DNA of 64,000 nucleotides from Streptomyces spectabilis. GTDB lineage: Bacteria; Actinomycetota; Actinomycetes; Streptomycetales; Streptomycetaceae. This document shows, in pieces, positions 8,425-16,445 of this stretch. The stretch's first letter is position 1. The number at the start of each line of letters is the position of its first letter. The notes under the pieces are model-generated. The model saw only the letters and a list, made by a program, of their open reading frames with translations, was not told the DNA's origin and searched no databases. The position numbers and the translations under genes were made by a program. The stretch is from contig NZ_CP023690.1 in assembly GCF_008704795.1 (NCBI RefSeq), forward strand, positions 7,946,501 through 8,010,500, written 5' to 3'.

Positions 8425-9322
8425 CACGACAGCGACTCGTACAACAGCCCCTGAAGCAGCGAACGCTGACGCGACGTCAGAGAAGGGCCGCGCCCGACGC
8501 CCCCGGCTGAACCCGGGGTCGGTCGCGACCCACGCGGTGCTCTGTCTCGGCGCGCTCGTGATGGTCTTCCCCTTCTTCTGGCAGCTCCTCACCGCCCTGA
8601 AGTCGCTCGCGGAGGTCTCCCGCGTCCCGCCGACGTTCCTGCCCGACGACTGGCGGGGGGCGAGCTTCGACGAGGTGTTCACGGCGCTGCCGTTCCGCGA
8701 GATGCTCACCAACAGCGCGCTCAACACGCTGGGGCGCACCGCGGGCCAGCTCGTGTTCTGCTCCCTGGCCGCCTACGCGTTCGCGCGGATGCGCTTCCGG
8801 GGCCGCGACCTGCTCTTCGGCCTGTTCCTCTCCGTCCTGATGGTGCCCAGCTCCCTGCTCGTCCTGCCGCAGTACGACATCATCCAGAGCTTCGGGCTCC
8901 TGAACTCGGCGCCCGCGCTCTTCCTGCCCGGCATGTTCAGCGCGTTCGGCACCTTCCTGCTGCGCCAGGCCTTCCTCGCGCTGCCCCGGGAGCTGGAGGA
9001 GGCCGCCCGCATCGACGGCGCGGGCTCCTTCCGGATCTTCTGGTCCGTCATGCTGCCGCTGATCCGACCCGCCCTCGCCGCGCTCGCCGTCATCACCGCC
9101 ATGGCGGCCTGGAACGACCTGCTGTGGCCGCTGATCGTCAACACCGACCCCGAGGCCATGCCGATCAGCGCGGGCCTGACCTCCCTGAAGGGCCAGTACG
9201 AGACCAACTACCCGGTGATGATGGCCGGTTCGCTGATAGCCAGCCTGCCGATGCTCCTCGTCTACGTCTTGCTCCAACGGCACTTCGTACAGAGCGTCGC
9301 GGCCTCCGGAGTGAAGGGATGA
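8417..9322 (+). CDS. ABC transporter sugar permease (MalG-like)
   Basis: Second permease of the importer, 301 aa. It has a charged cytoplasmic N-terminus of about 35 residues, a first helix at about 37-57 (VATHAVLCLGALVMVFPFFW) and the EAA loop ELEEAARIDGAGSFRIFWSV. The TFLLRQAFLALP segment just before the loop is typical of the MalG branch. It overlaps the first permease by 8 nt and is followed after 114 nt by the two oxidoreductase genes. Confidence 0.93.
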   Translation: MGDTTATRTTAPEAANADATSEKGRARRPRLNPGSVATHAVLCLGALVMVFPFFWQLLTALKSLAEVSRVPPTFLPDDWRGASFDEVFTALPFREMLTNSALNTLGRTAGQLVFCSLAAYAFARMRFRGRDLLFGLFLSVLMVPSSLLVLPQYDIIQSFGLLNSAPALFLPGMFSAFGTFLLRQAFLALPRELEEAARIDGAGSFRIFWSVMLPLIRPALAALAVITAMAAWNDLLWPLIVNTDPEAMPISAGLTSLKGQYETNYPVMMAGSLIASLPMLLVYVLLQRHFVQSVAASGVKG

Positions 9323-9436
9323 CGGCGCCGCGGAGTTGACGTACGAGAACCCCGGCGCGGCCCGGGGACCGCACACCACCGACGCACAGAGAGCCGACGT
9401 TCCGAGAGCGACGTTCGAAGAGAGGTCATCTCCCTC

Positions 9437-10453
9437 ATGCCACCGCTTCCCATCGGCCTGCTCGGCGCGGGCGGCATCGCCCGCGCCCATCTGCCCGGCT
9501 GGCTCGACCTGGGCGCCACCGTCGTCGTCCACACCCAGGACGGCTCGGGCGAGAAGCTCGCCGCGGAGTACGCCGGGCGCGGCCACCCCGTCACCGCCGT
9601 GCCCACCCTCGACGCGCTCCTGGAGCACTGCCGCGCCGTCGACGTCTGCACCCCCACCCCCACCCACAAGGAGCTGGTGCTCGCCGCCGTCGCGGCGGGG
9701 CGGCACGTCGTCTGCGAGAAGCCGCTCGCCCTGACGGCCGCGGACGCGGCCCGGATGGCGGCCGCCGCCGTCGCCGCGGGCGTCCGGCTGCACCCCGCGC
9801 ACGTCGTGCGCTACTTCCCGGCGTACGCGGCCCTGCGCGCGGCCGTCGTGCGCGGCGACCTCGGCCGGCTCGCCGTCCTGCGCTTCACCCGCGCCGCCGC
9901 GCGCCCGCAGTGGGCGCCCTGGTTCGGGGACCCCGCCCAGTCCGGCGGGGTGCTCATGGACCTGATGGTGCACGACATCGACATCGCCCGCTGGATCGCG
10001 GGCGACGTGGTGCGCGTGTACGCCCGCACGCGCGGCGCCGAACTCGCCACCGGCACCCCCGCCGAGGTCGTCACCGCCACCGCCGTCCTCACCCACGCCT
10101 CCGGCGCGATCAGCCATGTGAACGGTCTGTGGGGGCTGCCGGACCAGCCGTTCCGCACCACGTTCCGCGTCGCGGGGTCCGACGGGCTGCTGCACCACGA
10201 CTCGGCCGCCGCGCCCGGCTTCCGCATCACCGCCCAGGGCGTGCGCGCCCCGAACGAGGGCATCCCGTCGACGCCCATGACCGAGAGCCCCTACCTCACC
10301 CAGCTGCGCGAGTTCGCCGCGTCCTGGGACGACCCCGGGCTCGTGCCCCGGGTGCGCGCCGACGACGGCGTCGCCGCGGTGCGCGTCGCGCGCGCCGCCA
10401 TCGAGTCCAGCCGCACCGGGCGGGCCGTGGACCTTGAGGAGAGCAGCCGATGA
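9437..10453 (+). CDS. Gfo/Idh/MocA family oxidoreductase
   Basis: NAD(P)-dependent sugar or polyol dehydrogenase family, 338 aa. The Rossmann motif GLLGAGGIARAH opens the protein, the catalytic-lysine motif EKPL lies near residue 95, and the C-terminal domain has GVLMDLMVHDIDIARW, where the family carries its conserved Asp/His. AGAGG lies upstream of the ATG. The stop overlaps the next oxidoreductase start (ATGA). Placed after a sugar importer, it probably oxidises the imported substrate; the exact sugar is unknown. Confidence 0.9.
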   Translation: MPPLPIGLLGAGGIARAHLPGWLDLGATVVVHTQDGSGEKLAAEYAGRGHPVTAVPTLDALLEHCRAVDVCTPTPTHKELVLAAVAAGRHVVCEKPLALTAADAARMAAAAVAAGVRLHPAHVVRYFPAYAALRAAVVRGDLGRLAVLRFTRAAARPQWAPWFGDPAQSGGVLMDLMVHDIDIARWIAGDVVRVYARTRGAELATGTPAEVVTATAVLTHASGAISHVNGLWGLPDQPFRTTFRVAGSDGLLHHDSAAAPGFRITAQGVRAPNEGIPSTPMTESPYLTQLREFAASWDDPGLVPRVRADDGVAAVRVARAAIESSRTGRAVDLEESSR

Positions 10454-11457
10454 AGGTCGCCGTCCTGTCGTTCGCCCACGTCCACGCGGCCGCCTATCTG
10501 CGGCTGCTGCGGGACATGCCGGGCGTGGAGGTCCTCGGCAGCGACCCGGACACCGCGTCCGCCGCGCCCGGCGAGGTGCGCGGCCGCGCGTTCGCCGCGT
10601 CCCTGGACGTCCCGTACGCCGACACCTACGCGCAGGCCCTCGCCTGGCGGCCCGACGCCGTCGTGGTGTGCTCGGAGAACGCCCGTCACCGCCCGCTCGT
10701 CGAGCTGGCCGCCGCGCACCGCGTCGACGTGCTGTGCGAGAAGCCGCTCGCGGCCACCGTGGCGGACGGCGAGGCGATGGTCGCCGCCTGCCGCGCCGCC
10801 GGGGTGCGCCTCGCGGTCGCGTACCCGGTGCGCTTCAGCCCGGCGTACGCGGCCGTCAAGCGTGCCGTGACCGGGGGCGACACGGGCCGGGTGCTCGCCG
10901 TGTCCGGCGCCAACAACGGGCACATGCCCACGCGGGCGCGCCGCTGGTTCGCCGACCCCGAACTGGCGGGCGGCGGCGCCCTGATGGACCACACCGTCCA
11001 CATCGCCGACCTGCTCGACGACCTGCTCGGGGCCCGCGCCGTGGAGGTGTACGCGCAGACCAACAACCTCCTGTACGAAGGCGAGGTCGCCACCGAGACC
11101 AGCGGCCTTGTCACCGTCACCTACGACAACGGCGCCGTCGCCACCATCGACTGCAGCTGGTCCCACCCGCGCTCCCACCCCTCCTGGGGCGGCCTCGAAC
11201 TCACCGTCGTCGGCGAGCGCGCCACCCTGGAGATGGACGCCTTCGACCAGAAGGTGCACGGCTTCAGCGAACGCCTCGGCCGCGGCGTCGAGCTGCCCTA
11301 CGGCGTGGACCTGGACGCGCGGATGCTGCGCGCCTTCCTCTTCGGCCCCGACCCCACCGGCACGACCACCGCCGACGGCCCCGCAGGCCTGCGCACCCTA
11401 CGCATCGTCGAGGCGGCCTACACCTCGGCCCGACAGGGAACACCGACGCCCCTCTAA
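10450..11457 (+). CDS. Gfo/Idh/MocA family oxidoreductase, divergent nucleotide loop
   Basis: Second oxidoreductase of the pair, 335 aa. It keeps the EKPL catalytic-lysine motif (VLCEKPLAATVADG) and MDHTVHIADLLDD in the C-terminal domain. The first strand reads MKVAVLSFAHVHAAAYLRLL, lacking the GxGxxG/A loop of its neighbour; some family branches show a similar loop. Coupled translation with the upstream gene suggests the two act in sequence or as partners. It ends 38 nt before a convergent gene with a terminator hairpin between. Confidence 0.87.
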   Translation: MKVAVLSFAHVHAAAYLRLLRDMPGVEVLGSDPDTASAAPGEVRGRAFAASLDVPYADTYAQALAWRPDAVVVCSENARHRPLVELAAAHRVDVLCEKPLAATVADGEAMVAACRAAGVRLAVAYPVRFSPAYAAVKRAVTGGDTGRVLAVSGANNGHMPTRARRWFADPELAGGGALMDHTVHIADLLDDLLGARAVEVYAQTNNLLYEGEVATETSGLVTVTYDNGAVATIDCSWSHPRSHPSWGGLELTVVGERATLEMDAFDQKVHGFSERLGRGVELPYGVDLDARMLRAFLFGPDPTGTTTADGPAGLRTLRIVEAAYTSARQGTPTPL

Positions 11458-11459
11458 GA

Positions 11460-11474
11460 CGCCCCAAAGGGGCG
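11460..11474. terminator. Bidirectional hairpin terminator
   Basis: CGCCCC-AAA-GGGGCG hairpin between the convergent oxidoreductase (ends 11457) and TerD-CAP gene (ends 11495). It belongs to the same hairpin type as the one at 18119-18135. Confidence 0.7.
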
Positions 11475-11494
11475 CGGGGCACGGCGCGAGCTGC

Positions 11495-12937
11495 TCAGCC
11501 CCCGAAGAGCTGCGTCCAGTACGTCCCCGCCGACCCACCCCCCGCGAAGCCGACGCCCAGGTGCGTGAACGTGGGCTTGAGGATGTTCGCCCGGTGCCCG
11601 GGGCTGTTCATCCAGCCGTCGACGACCTCGGCGGGGGACCGCTGGCCGCAGGCGATGTTCTCCCCGACGGCGCGGTGGGGGCTGCCCGCCGCCGCGGCGC
11701 GGTGCCAGGGCTCGCTGCCGTCCGGCGCGGTGTGGGCGTAGAAAGCGCGGGCGATCATGTCCGCGCTGTGGGCCTGCGCCGCGGCCGTGAGCCGGGGGTC
11801 CGGTGCGAGGGGCCGGAGCCCGGCGGCCGCCCGGTGGCCGTTGGTGAGCGTGAGCACCTCGGCCGTGCACCGGGCGAGCCCCTGCGGGGTGAGCGGCTCG
11901 GCCCACAGCGCTGTCCAGAACACGTCGCCGGAGCGGGCGTCCGGCACCTGGCCCAGGCCGACGTGGGTGTACGCCCGGTCCAGGACGGTCCGCCGGGAGC
12001 CGTCGTCCCCCAGGCAGTAGTCGAGGAGGTCGGTCGGCGTGGGCGGTCCGGACACCAGGTGCTCGCCGATCGTCAGATACGCATAGCCCCCCGCTGCCAC
12101 GCGCTGGTACAGCGAGGTGCCGTCCGCGCTCTCGGAGCCGAGGACCCCGCGCGCCGCCATGCCCGCCGCGTGCGTGCGGGCGGCATCGGCGAGGCGGGCG
12201 TCCCACTGGACCGGCGGGGCACCGGCGGCCGCACGCGCGGAGTTCACCCGGGTGAGGAAGTCCTGGAGCGGGCCCGGTGGCGCCGACCCGGCCGGTGCGC
12301 GCGCGGGTGCGTGACCCGGAGGCGGCGGTGCGGCGGGCGCCGCGGCGGTGCGGGGCCGGGGCATGACGACGGTGACGGCTTCGCTCGCGGCCCCGCGCCC
12401 GCCCGCCGCGGGCCCGGTCGCACCCGCCGCCGCACCGGCCCCGCCCGCCGCCGCGGGCTCCTCCGTCACTTCGAGGCCGAAGTCCCGCGCCACCCCCGCG
12501 AGCCCTTCCGCATACCCCTGGCCGATCGCCCGCAGCTTCCAGGCGGTGCCCCGGCGATAGATCTCGGCGAGCAGCAGCACGGTCTCCTGGCGCGGGGGAG
12601 GCGGGGCGAACCGCGCGAGGGCCTGCCCGCGCGGGCCGCCGACCTGGAGCACGATCGAGGGCAGCCGGCCCAGGGGCGTGTCGGGCTCCGCCGGGCTGAC
12701 CACCAGGGTGACGCGGCTCGCGCCGGCCCGCAGCCGGCTCGCCTCGACCGTCAGCGTGTCCCCGGCCAGGCGGGTGCCCGGGGCCGACGGCTGGTTGTAG
12801 AACACGAAGTCCGCGTCGCCCGCCACCTTGCCGCTGTCGCCGGTGATCAGGGCGGACAGGTCGAAGGGGCCGGGCACGCGCAGCGTCAGGGTGCCGTCGG
12901 GCAGGGGCGTATTGCCGCCGGGGACCAGCTCGATCAT
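11495..12937 (-). CDS. TerD domain fused to two CAP/SCP domains
   Basis: A 480-aa fusion. Residues 1 to about 165 are a TerD domain (tellurium/stress family) with the canonical start MIELVPGGNTPLPDG, then GKVAGDADFVFYNQ and the VLLLAEIYRRG strand. An Ala/Pro-rich linker (about 165-235) follows. Then comes a degenerate CAP-like domain (about 238-355) and a complete CAP domain (about 360-480) with HTAPDGSEPW, VGENIACGQ and SPGHRANIL. The first CAP copy lacks the His-containing motifs. There is no signal peptide, although CAP domains usually act outside the cell. The ATG at 12937 is chosen because it begins the canonical TerD sequence. It is divergent from the radical-SAM gene. Confidence 0.85.
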   Translation of the reverse strand: MIELVPGGNTPLPDGTLTLRVPGPFDLSALITGDSGKVAGDADFVFYNQPSAPGTRLAGDTLTVEASRLRAGASRVTLVVSPAEPDTPLGRLPSIVLQVGGPRGQALARFAPPPPRQETVLLLAEIYRRGTAWKLRAIGQGYAEGLAGVARDFGLEVTEEPAAAGGAGAAAGATGPAAGGRGAASEAVTVVMPRPRTAAAPAAPPPPGHAPARAPAGSAPPGPLQDFLTRVNSARAAAGAPPVQWDARLADAARTHAAGMAARGVLGSESADGTSLYQRVAAGGYAYLTIGEHLVSGPPTPTDLLDYCLGDDGSRRTVLDRAYTHVGLGQVPDARSGDVFWTALWAEPLTPQGLARCTAEVLTLTNGHRAAAGLRPLAPDPRLTAAAQAHSADMIARAFYAHTAPDGSEPWHRAAAAGSPHRAVGENIACGQRSPAEVVDGWMNSPGHRANILKPTFTHLGVGFAGGGSAGTYWTQLFGG

Positions 12938-13244
12938 GGGCGCCGCCTGTGGGTCGGGTCGGTGGTGCCCGTCTCGGCCGGGCGCTGCCGGGAGAACGCA
13001 CGGGCCCGCCGCCCGGGTTCCCGCACCGCGGGGACGCTGCCGGAGCACGGTGTCACGGCCGGGTCCTGCCCCGCTCCCGCGCGCGGCGAGGGCGCCTCCG
13101 CACGCCCGCGACCGGAGCCGGGTTCGGCACGCCGCGCGACGGTATTAGCGTGGACCTCGTACGTGGCGATCCCACGCACACCGGCAGAACCGGCAAAACA
13201 TGACAAATAAGTCAAGACCCGACAGGATCCGAGGTGCCCGCCCC
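12938..13244. other. Divergent intergenic region (307 nt)
   Basis: It separates the leftward TerD-CAP gene and the rightward radical-SAM gene and must hold promoters for both. It is high-GC except for an AT-rich pocket at about 13190-13216. Here an in-frame ATG at 13200 offers a longer start for the radical-SAM gene but has no ribosome site. I see no convincing -35/-10 pair, repeat or small gene. Confidence 0.5.
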
Positions 13245-14588
13245 ATGCCCAGGCGTACGGAGTTGATCGAAGGACTCATGCAGCGGCATCCGCTGGTGCC
13301 GCGCGAGGCCGTGATCAAGGAGGACCTGCTGCGCGGTGGCGTGGCCTTCGACGAGTCGGCGCTCAGCGACAGCGCGAACGAGGCCTCCGGCGACATCAAG
13401 CCGAAGTCGTACTTCATCTTCTCCTTCGACCACGGCACCCTGCCCGAGCTCGGCGCCGCGGCCCTGCGCCGCCCGCCGGAGGAGATCGTGCTCACCGGCG
13501 GCCCCTACGAGCTGCGCCGCACCGTGGTGTCGGTGCGCGTCAACCCGTCGTCCCCGTACCGCGTGGCCGCCGACGGCGACGGCGTGCTCGGCCTCTACCT
13601 GGACGGTCAGCGCATCTCCGACGTCGGCGTGCCGCCGATGCCGGAGTACTACCGGCACAAGCTCGCGAACGGCAAGTCGGTCATGGAGGTCGCGCCCACC
13701 ATCCAGTGGGGCTACCTGATCTACCTCACGGTCTTCCGGGTCTGCCAGTACTTCGGCGCCAAGGAGGAGTGCCAGTACTGCGACATCAACCACAACTGGC
13801 GCCAGCACAAGGCGGCGGGCCGCCCGTACACGGGCGTCAAGCCCGTCGAGGAGGTCCTGGAGGCGCTGGAGATCATCGACAAGTACGACACCGCGAAGAC
13901 GTCCACGGCGTACACGCTCACCGGCGGCGCCGTCACCTCGCAGATCGGCGGCAAGGACGAGGCCGACTTCTACGGCCAGTACGCCAAGGCCATCGAGGAG
14001 CGCTTCCCCGGCCGCTGGATCGGCAAGGTCGTCGCCCAGGCGCTGCCCAAGGAGGACGTCCAGCGCTTCCACGACTACGGCGTGCGCATCTACCACCCGA
14101 ACTACGAGGTGTGGGACCGCCGCCTCTTCGAGCTGTACTGCCCCGGCAAGGAGCGCTACGTCGGCCGCGACGAGTGGCACCGCCGCATCCTGGACTCCGC
14201 CGAGGTCTTCGGGGCGCGCAACGTCATCCCGAACTTCGTGGCGGGCGTCGAGATGGCCGAGCCGTTCGGCTTCAAGACCGTGGACGAGGCCATCGACTCG
14301 ACCGTCGAGGGCCTGCGCTACTTCATGGCGCACGGCATCACGCCGCGCTTCACCACCTGGTGCCCGGAGCCCACGACCCCGCTCGGCAAGGCCAATCCGC
14401 TGGGCGCGCCCCTCGAGTACCACGTGCGGCTGCTCCAGGAGTACCGCGCGACGATGGAGGAGTTCGGGCTCTCCTCGCCGCCCGGATACGGTCCGGCGGG
14501 CCCCGGCAACGCGGTGTTCTCGGTCAGCTCCTTCATGGACAGCCTCCCGGCCGAACAGGCGGCGCCCGAGGCGCCCGAGAAGGTGTAG
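13245..14588 (+). CDS. Radical SAM protein with CX8CX2C cluster motif
   Basis: A 447-aa protein recognised as a radical SAM enzyme. The putative [4Fe-4S] ligands are in VCQYFGAKEECQYCDIN, giving Cys-X8-Cys-X2-Cys instead of the usual CX3CX2C. They are followed by barrel-like features: TLTGGAVTSQIGGKDE (a possible SAM-binding glycine motif), KVVAQALPKEDV, YHPNYEVWDRRLFE and FTTWCPEPTTPLG. The start at 13245 has GAGGTG 8 nt upstream; an in-frame ATG at 13200 lacks one. No peptide substrate, SPASM domain or partner enzyme lies next to it; the nearest genes are a TerD-CAP fusion and a small secreted protein. The reaction is unknown. Confidence 0.8.
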   Translation: MPRRTELIEGLMQRHPLVPREAVIKEDLLRGGVAFDESALSDSANEASGDIKPKSYFIFSFDHGTLPELGAAALRRPPEEIVLTGGPYELRRTVVSVRVNPSSPYRVAADGDGVLGLYLDGQRISDVGVPPMPEYYRHKLANGKSVMEVAPTIQWGYLIYLTVFRVCQYFGAKEECQYCDINHNWRQHKAAGRPYTGVKPVEEVLEALEIIDKYDTAKTSTAYTLTGGAVTSQIGGKDEADFYGQYAKAIEERFPGRWIGKVVAQALPKEDVQRFHDYGVRIYHPNYEVWDRRLFELYCPGKERYVGRDEWHRRILDSAEVFGARNVIPNFVAGVEMAEPFGFKTVDEAIDSTVEGLRYFMAHGITPRFTTWCPEPTTPLGKANPLGAPLEYHVRLLQEYRATMEEFGLSSPPGYGPAGPGNAVFSVSSFMDSLPAEQAAPEAPEKV

Positions 14589-14712
14589 CGCGCCCCGGGC
14601 GCCGTGCGGGATCGATTCAGCGGCCTCTTCCGGGTGACAGGGCGGATATCGGGACATCACGGAGGGCAGCTCTGCGGGGAATCAACCCACCTCGTACGCA
14701 GAAAGGCTGTTC

Positions 14713-14901
14713 ATGCGCCGTATCGCTGCCCTCGCCGTCGGAACGCTCGCTCTCCTGGGGGCGGTCGCCGCGCCCGCGAGTGCCATCCCGGACCCCCTGG
14801 CCGTCGTCGACTGCGCCGTCCAGGACGTGACGGGCCTCGTGGACCCCGCCAGCCTCGGGGTTCCGGCCGAGGTGCCGGCCACGGGGTGCCTCGCCCCGTG
14901 A
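14713..14901 (+). CDS. Small secreted protein of unknown function
   Basis: A 62-aa protein with a clear Sec signal peptide (RR at residues 2-3, hydrophobic stretch about 4-20, likely cleavage after APASA at about residue 24). The predicted mature peptide is 38 residues, beginning IPDPLAVVDC and ending VPATGCLAP, with two cysteines that could form one disulfide. An AAAGG ribosome site lies upstream. It has its own terminator hairpin, so it is probably monocistronic. The family is not identified. Confidence 0.75.
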   Translation: MRRIAALAVGTLALLGAVAAPASAIPDPLAVVDCAVQDVTGLVDPASLGVPAEVPATGCLAP

Positions 14902-14912
14902 TCTGAGCGGGC

Positions 14913-14942
14913 GGGCGAGCGGGCCCCTTCTCCCGCTCGTCC
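14913..14942 (+). terminator. Hairpin terminator after the small secreted protein
   Basis: Arms GGGCGAGCGGG (14913-14923) and CCCGCTCGTCC (14932-14942) pair over 11 positions with one G-U, with a pyrimidine-rich 8-nt loop. It starts 12 nt after the stop codon. Confidence 0.65.
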
Positions 14943-15013
14943 GCTCCCGGCCCTTCGGCCGCGCCGCTGTGCCTACACTGCGGCCACAAGATCCCGAAGG
15001 GTCGGAGGCACCC

Positions 15014-15739
15014 GTGAACGTGACCGTGATCACCGGTGGCAGCCGTGGCATCGGCGCCGCCGTCGCCCTGCGGCTCGCGCAGGACGGACATGACATAGCC
15101 CTCGGCTACCGCTCGGACGCCGAGGCCGCCGGGAAGACCGCGGACGCCGTCCGCGCCACCGGGCGCCGCTGCGTCACCGTCGCCCTCGACACGGCGGACG
15201 AGCGCGACGTGGACCGGCTCTTCGACACCGCCGCCGCCGAACTCGGCCCGGTCACGGGCCTGGTGAACAACGCCGGGGTCAGCGGCCCGAACGGCCCCCT
15301 CGCCGAGGCCGACGCCGAGGGCATGCGCCGCGCCCTCGACGTGAACGTCCTCGGCTATCTGCTCTGCGCCCGCCGCGCCGTGCGCGACATGACCCGCACC
15401 GGCGGGGGCGCGATCGTGAACATCTCCTCGGCCGCCGCCACCCTCGGCAGCCCCGGCCAGTACGTCCACTACGCCGCGACCAAGGCCGCCACGGACGCCA
15501 TGACCGTCGGCCTCGCCAAGGAGGTCGCGGGGATCGGCATCCGCGTCAACTGCGTGGCCCCGGGCATCATCTGGACCGAGTTCCACGAGGACCCGCAGCG
15601 TCCGGCGAAGCTCGCCGACCTCATCCCCATGGGCCGCTCCGGCCGCCCCGAGGAGATCACCGGGGCCGTGTCGTGGCTCCTGTCGGACGACGCCTCGTAC
15701 GCGACGGGCGCGGTGCTGCGCGTCGCGGGCGGGATGTGA
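15014..15739 (+). CDS. Short-chain dehydrogenase/reductase (FabG-like)
   Basis: A 241-aa NAD(P)-dependent SDR oxidoreductase. The cofactor loop is TGGSRGIGAAVA, the NNAG motif is VNNAGVSG, and the catalytic Ser and Tyr-X3-Lys are seen in IVNISSAAATLGSPGQYVHY and HYAATKAA. VNCVAPGIIWTEF after it is typical of the classical subfamily. A GTG start at 15014 has GGAGG 5 nt upstream. The substrate is unknown. The GNAT gene starts 17 nt later, so the two may be co-transcribed. Confidence 0.92.
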   Translation: MNVTVITGGSRGIGAAVALRLAQDGHDIALGYRSDAEAAGKTADAVRATGRRCVTVALDTADERDVDRLFDTAAAELGPVTGLVNNAGVSGPNGPLAEADAEGMRRALDVNVLGYLLCARRAVRDMTRTGGGAIVNISSAAATLGSPGQYVHYAATKAATDAMTVGLAKEVAGIGIRVNCVAPGIIWTEFHEDPQRPAKLADLIPMGRSGRPEEITGAVSWLLSDDASYATGAVLRVAGGM

Positions 15740-15756
15740 CGGGAGGGGGGAAGAAC

Positions 15757-16335
15757 GTGGAGCTGCGCACCGTTCGGCTCACCGACGACATCGTGCTGCG
15801 CCCGTCGACCACGGCGGACGCCGCGGCCCTCGCCCGCGCCTACGACCGCAGCCGCGCCCACCTCGGCCCGTGGGACCCGGAGCGCCCGCCCGAGTTCTTC
15901 ACCACGGCCGGTCAGCTGGCCCTGCTGCGCGCGTACGAGCAGGAGCGTGCGCAGGGGCTGCGGGCGCGCTGGCTGCTGTGGGACGAGTCCGGGGCGCGAG
16001 CGGGCGAGGAGGCCGTCGTCGCCGGGGGCATCGCGCTCTCCCACATCGTCGGCGGCCCGCTGCGCAGCGCCGACCTCGGCTACTGGATCGACTCGGTGTA
16101 CACCGGGCGCGGCCTGGCCACCGCCGCCGTGACCGCGGTGTGCGCCGCCGCGGACGCCGACCTGCGGCTGCACCGCCTGGAGGCGGGCACCCTCCCGCAC
16201 AACGCGGCCTCGCAGCGGGTGCTCGCCAAGTGCGGCTTCACGGAGTACGGCCTGGCCCCCTCCTATCTGCACATCAACGGCGCCTGGCAGGACCACCGGC
16301 TGTTCCAGGTCATCCTCAACGACCGCGAGCCGTAG
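15757..16335 (+). CDS. GNAT family N-acetyltransferase (RimJ/RimL type)
   Basis: A 192-aa acetyltransferase of the RimJ/RimL-like branch. Features are RPSTTADAAALARAYDRSRAHLGPW near the N-terminus, an acetyl-CoA binding segment at YTGRGLATAAVTAV, and the typical LHRLEAGTLPHNAASQRVLAKCGF followed by EYGLAPSYLHINGAWQDH. The GTG at 15757 follows a strong GGGAGGGGGG. The acceptor (protein N-terminus or small molecule) is unknown. Confidence 0.88.
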   Translation: MELRTVRLTDDIVLRPSTTADAAALARAYDRSRAHLGPWDPERPPEFFTTAGQLALLRAYEQERAQGLRARWLLWDESGARAGEEAVVAGGIALSHIVGGPLRSADLGYWIDSVYTGRGLATAAVTAVCAAADADLRLHRLEAGTLPHNAASQRVLAKCGFTEYGLAPSYLHINGAWQDHRLFQVILNDREP

Positions 16336-16352
16336 GGCAGTTGGCGGGACGT

Positions 16353-16370
16353 CCGGGTTTTGTCACCCGG
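16353..16370 (+). terminator. Possible hairpin terminator after the GNAT gene
   Basis: CCGGGT-TTTGTC-ACCCGG, a perfect 6-bp stem 17 nt after the GNAT stop and 75 nt before the next start codon. It is short, so it could also be a protein site. Confidence 0.35.
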
Positions 16371-16445
16371 GTGCCTAGCCCCGCCCGTGCGGGCGTCCCA
16401 GTGTGGTCCCTCCTGTCCGGCCCACCCGTGTGGAGGGAACCAGCC

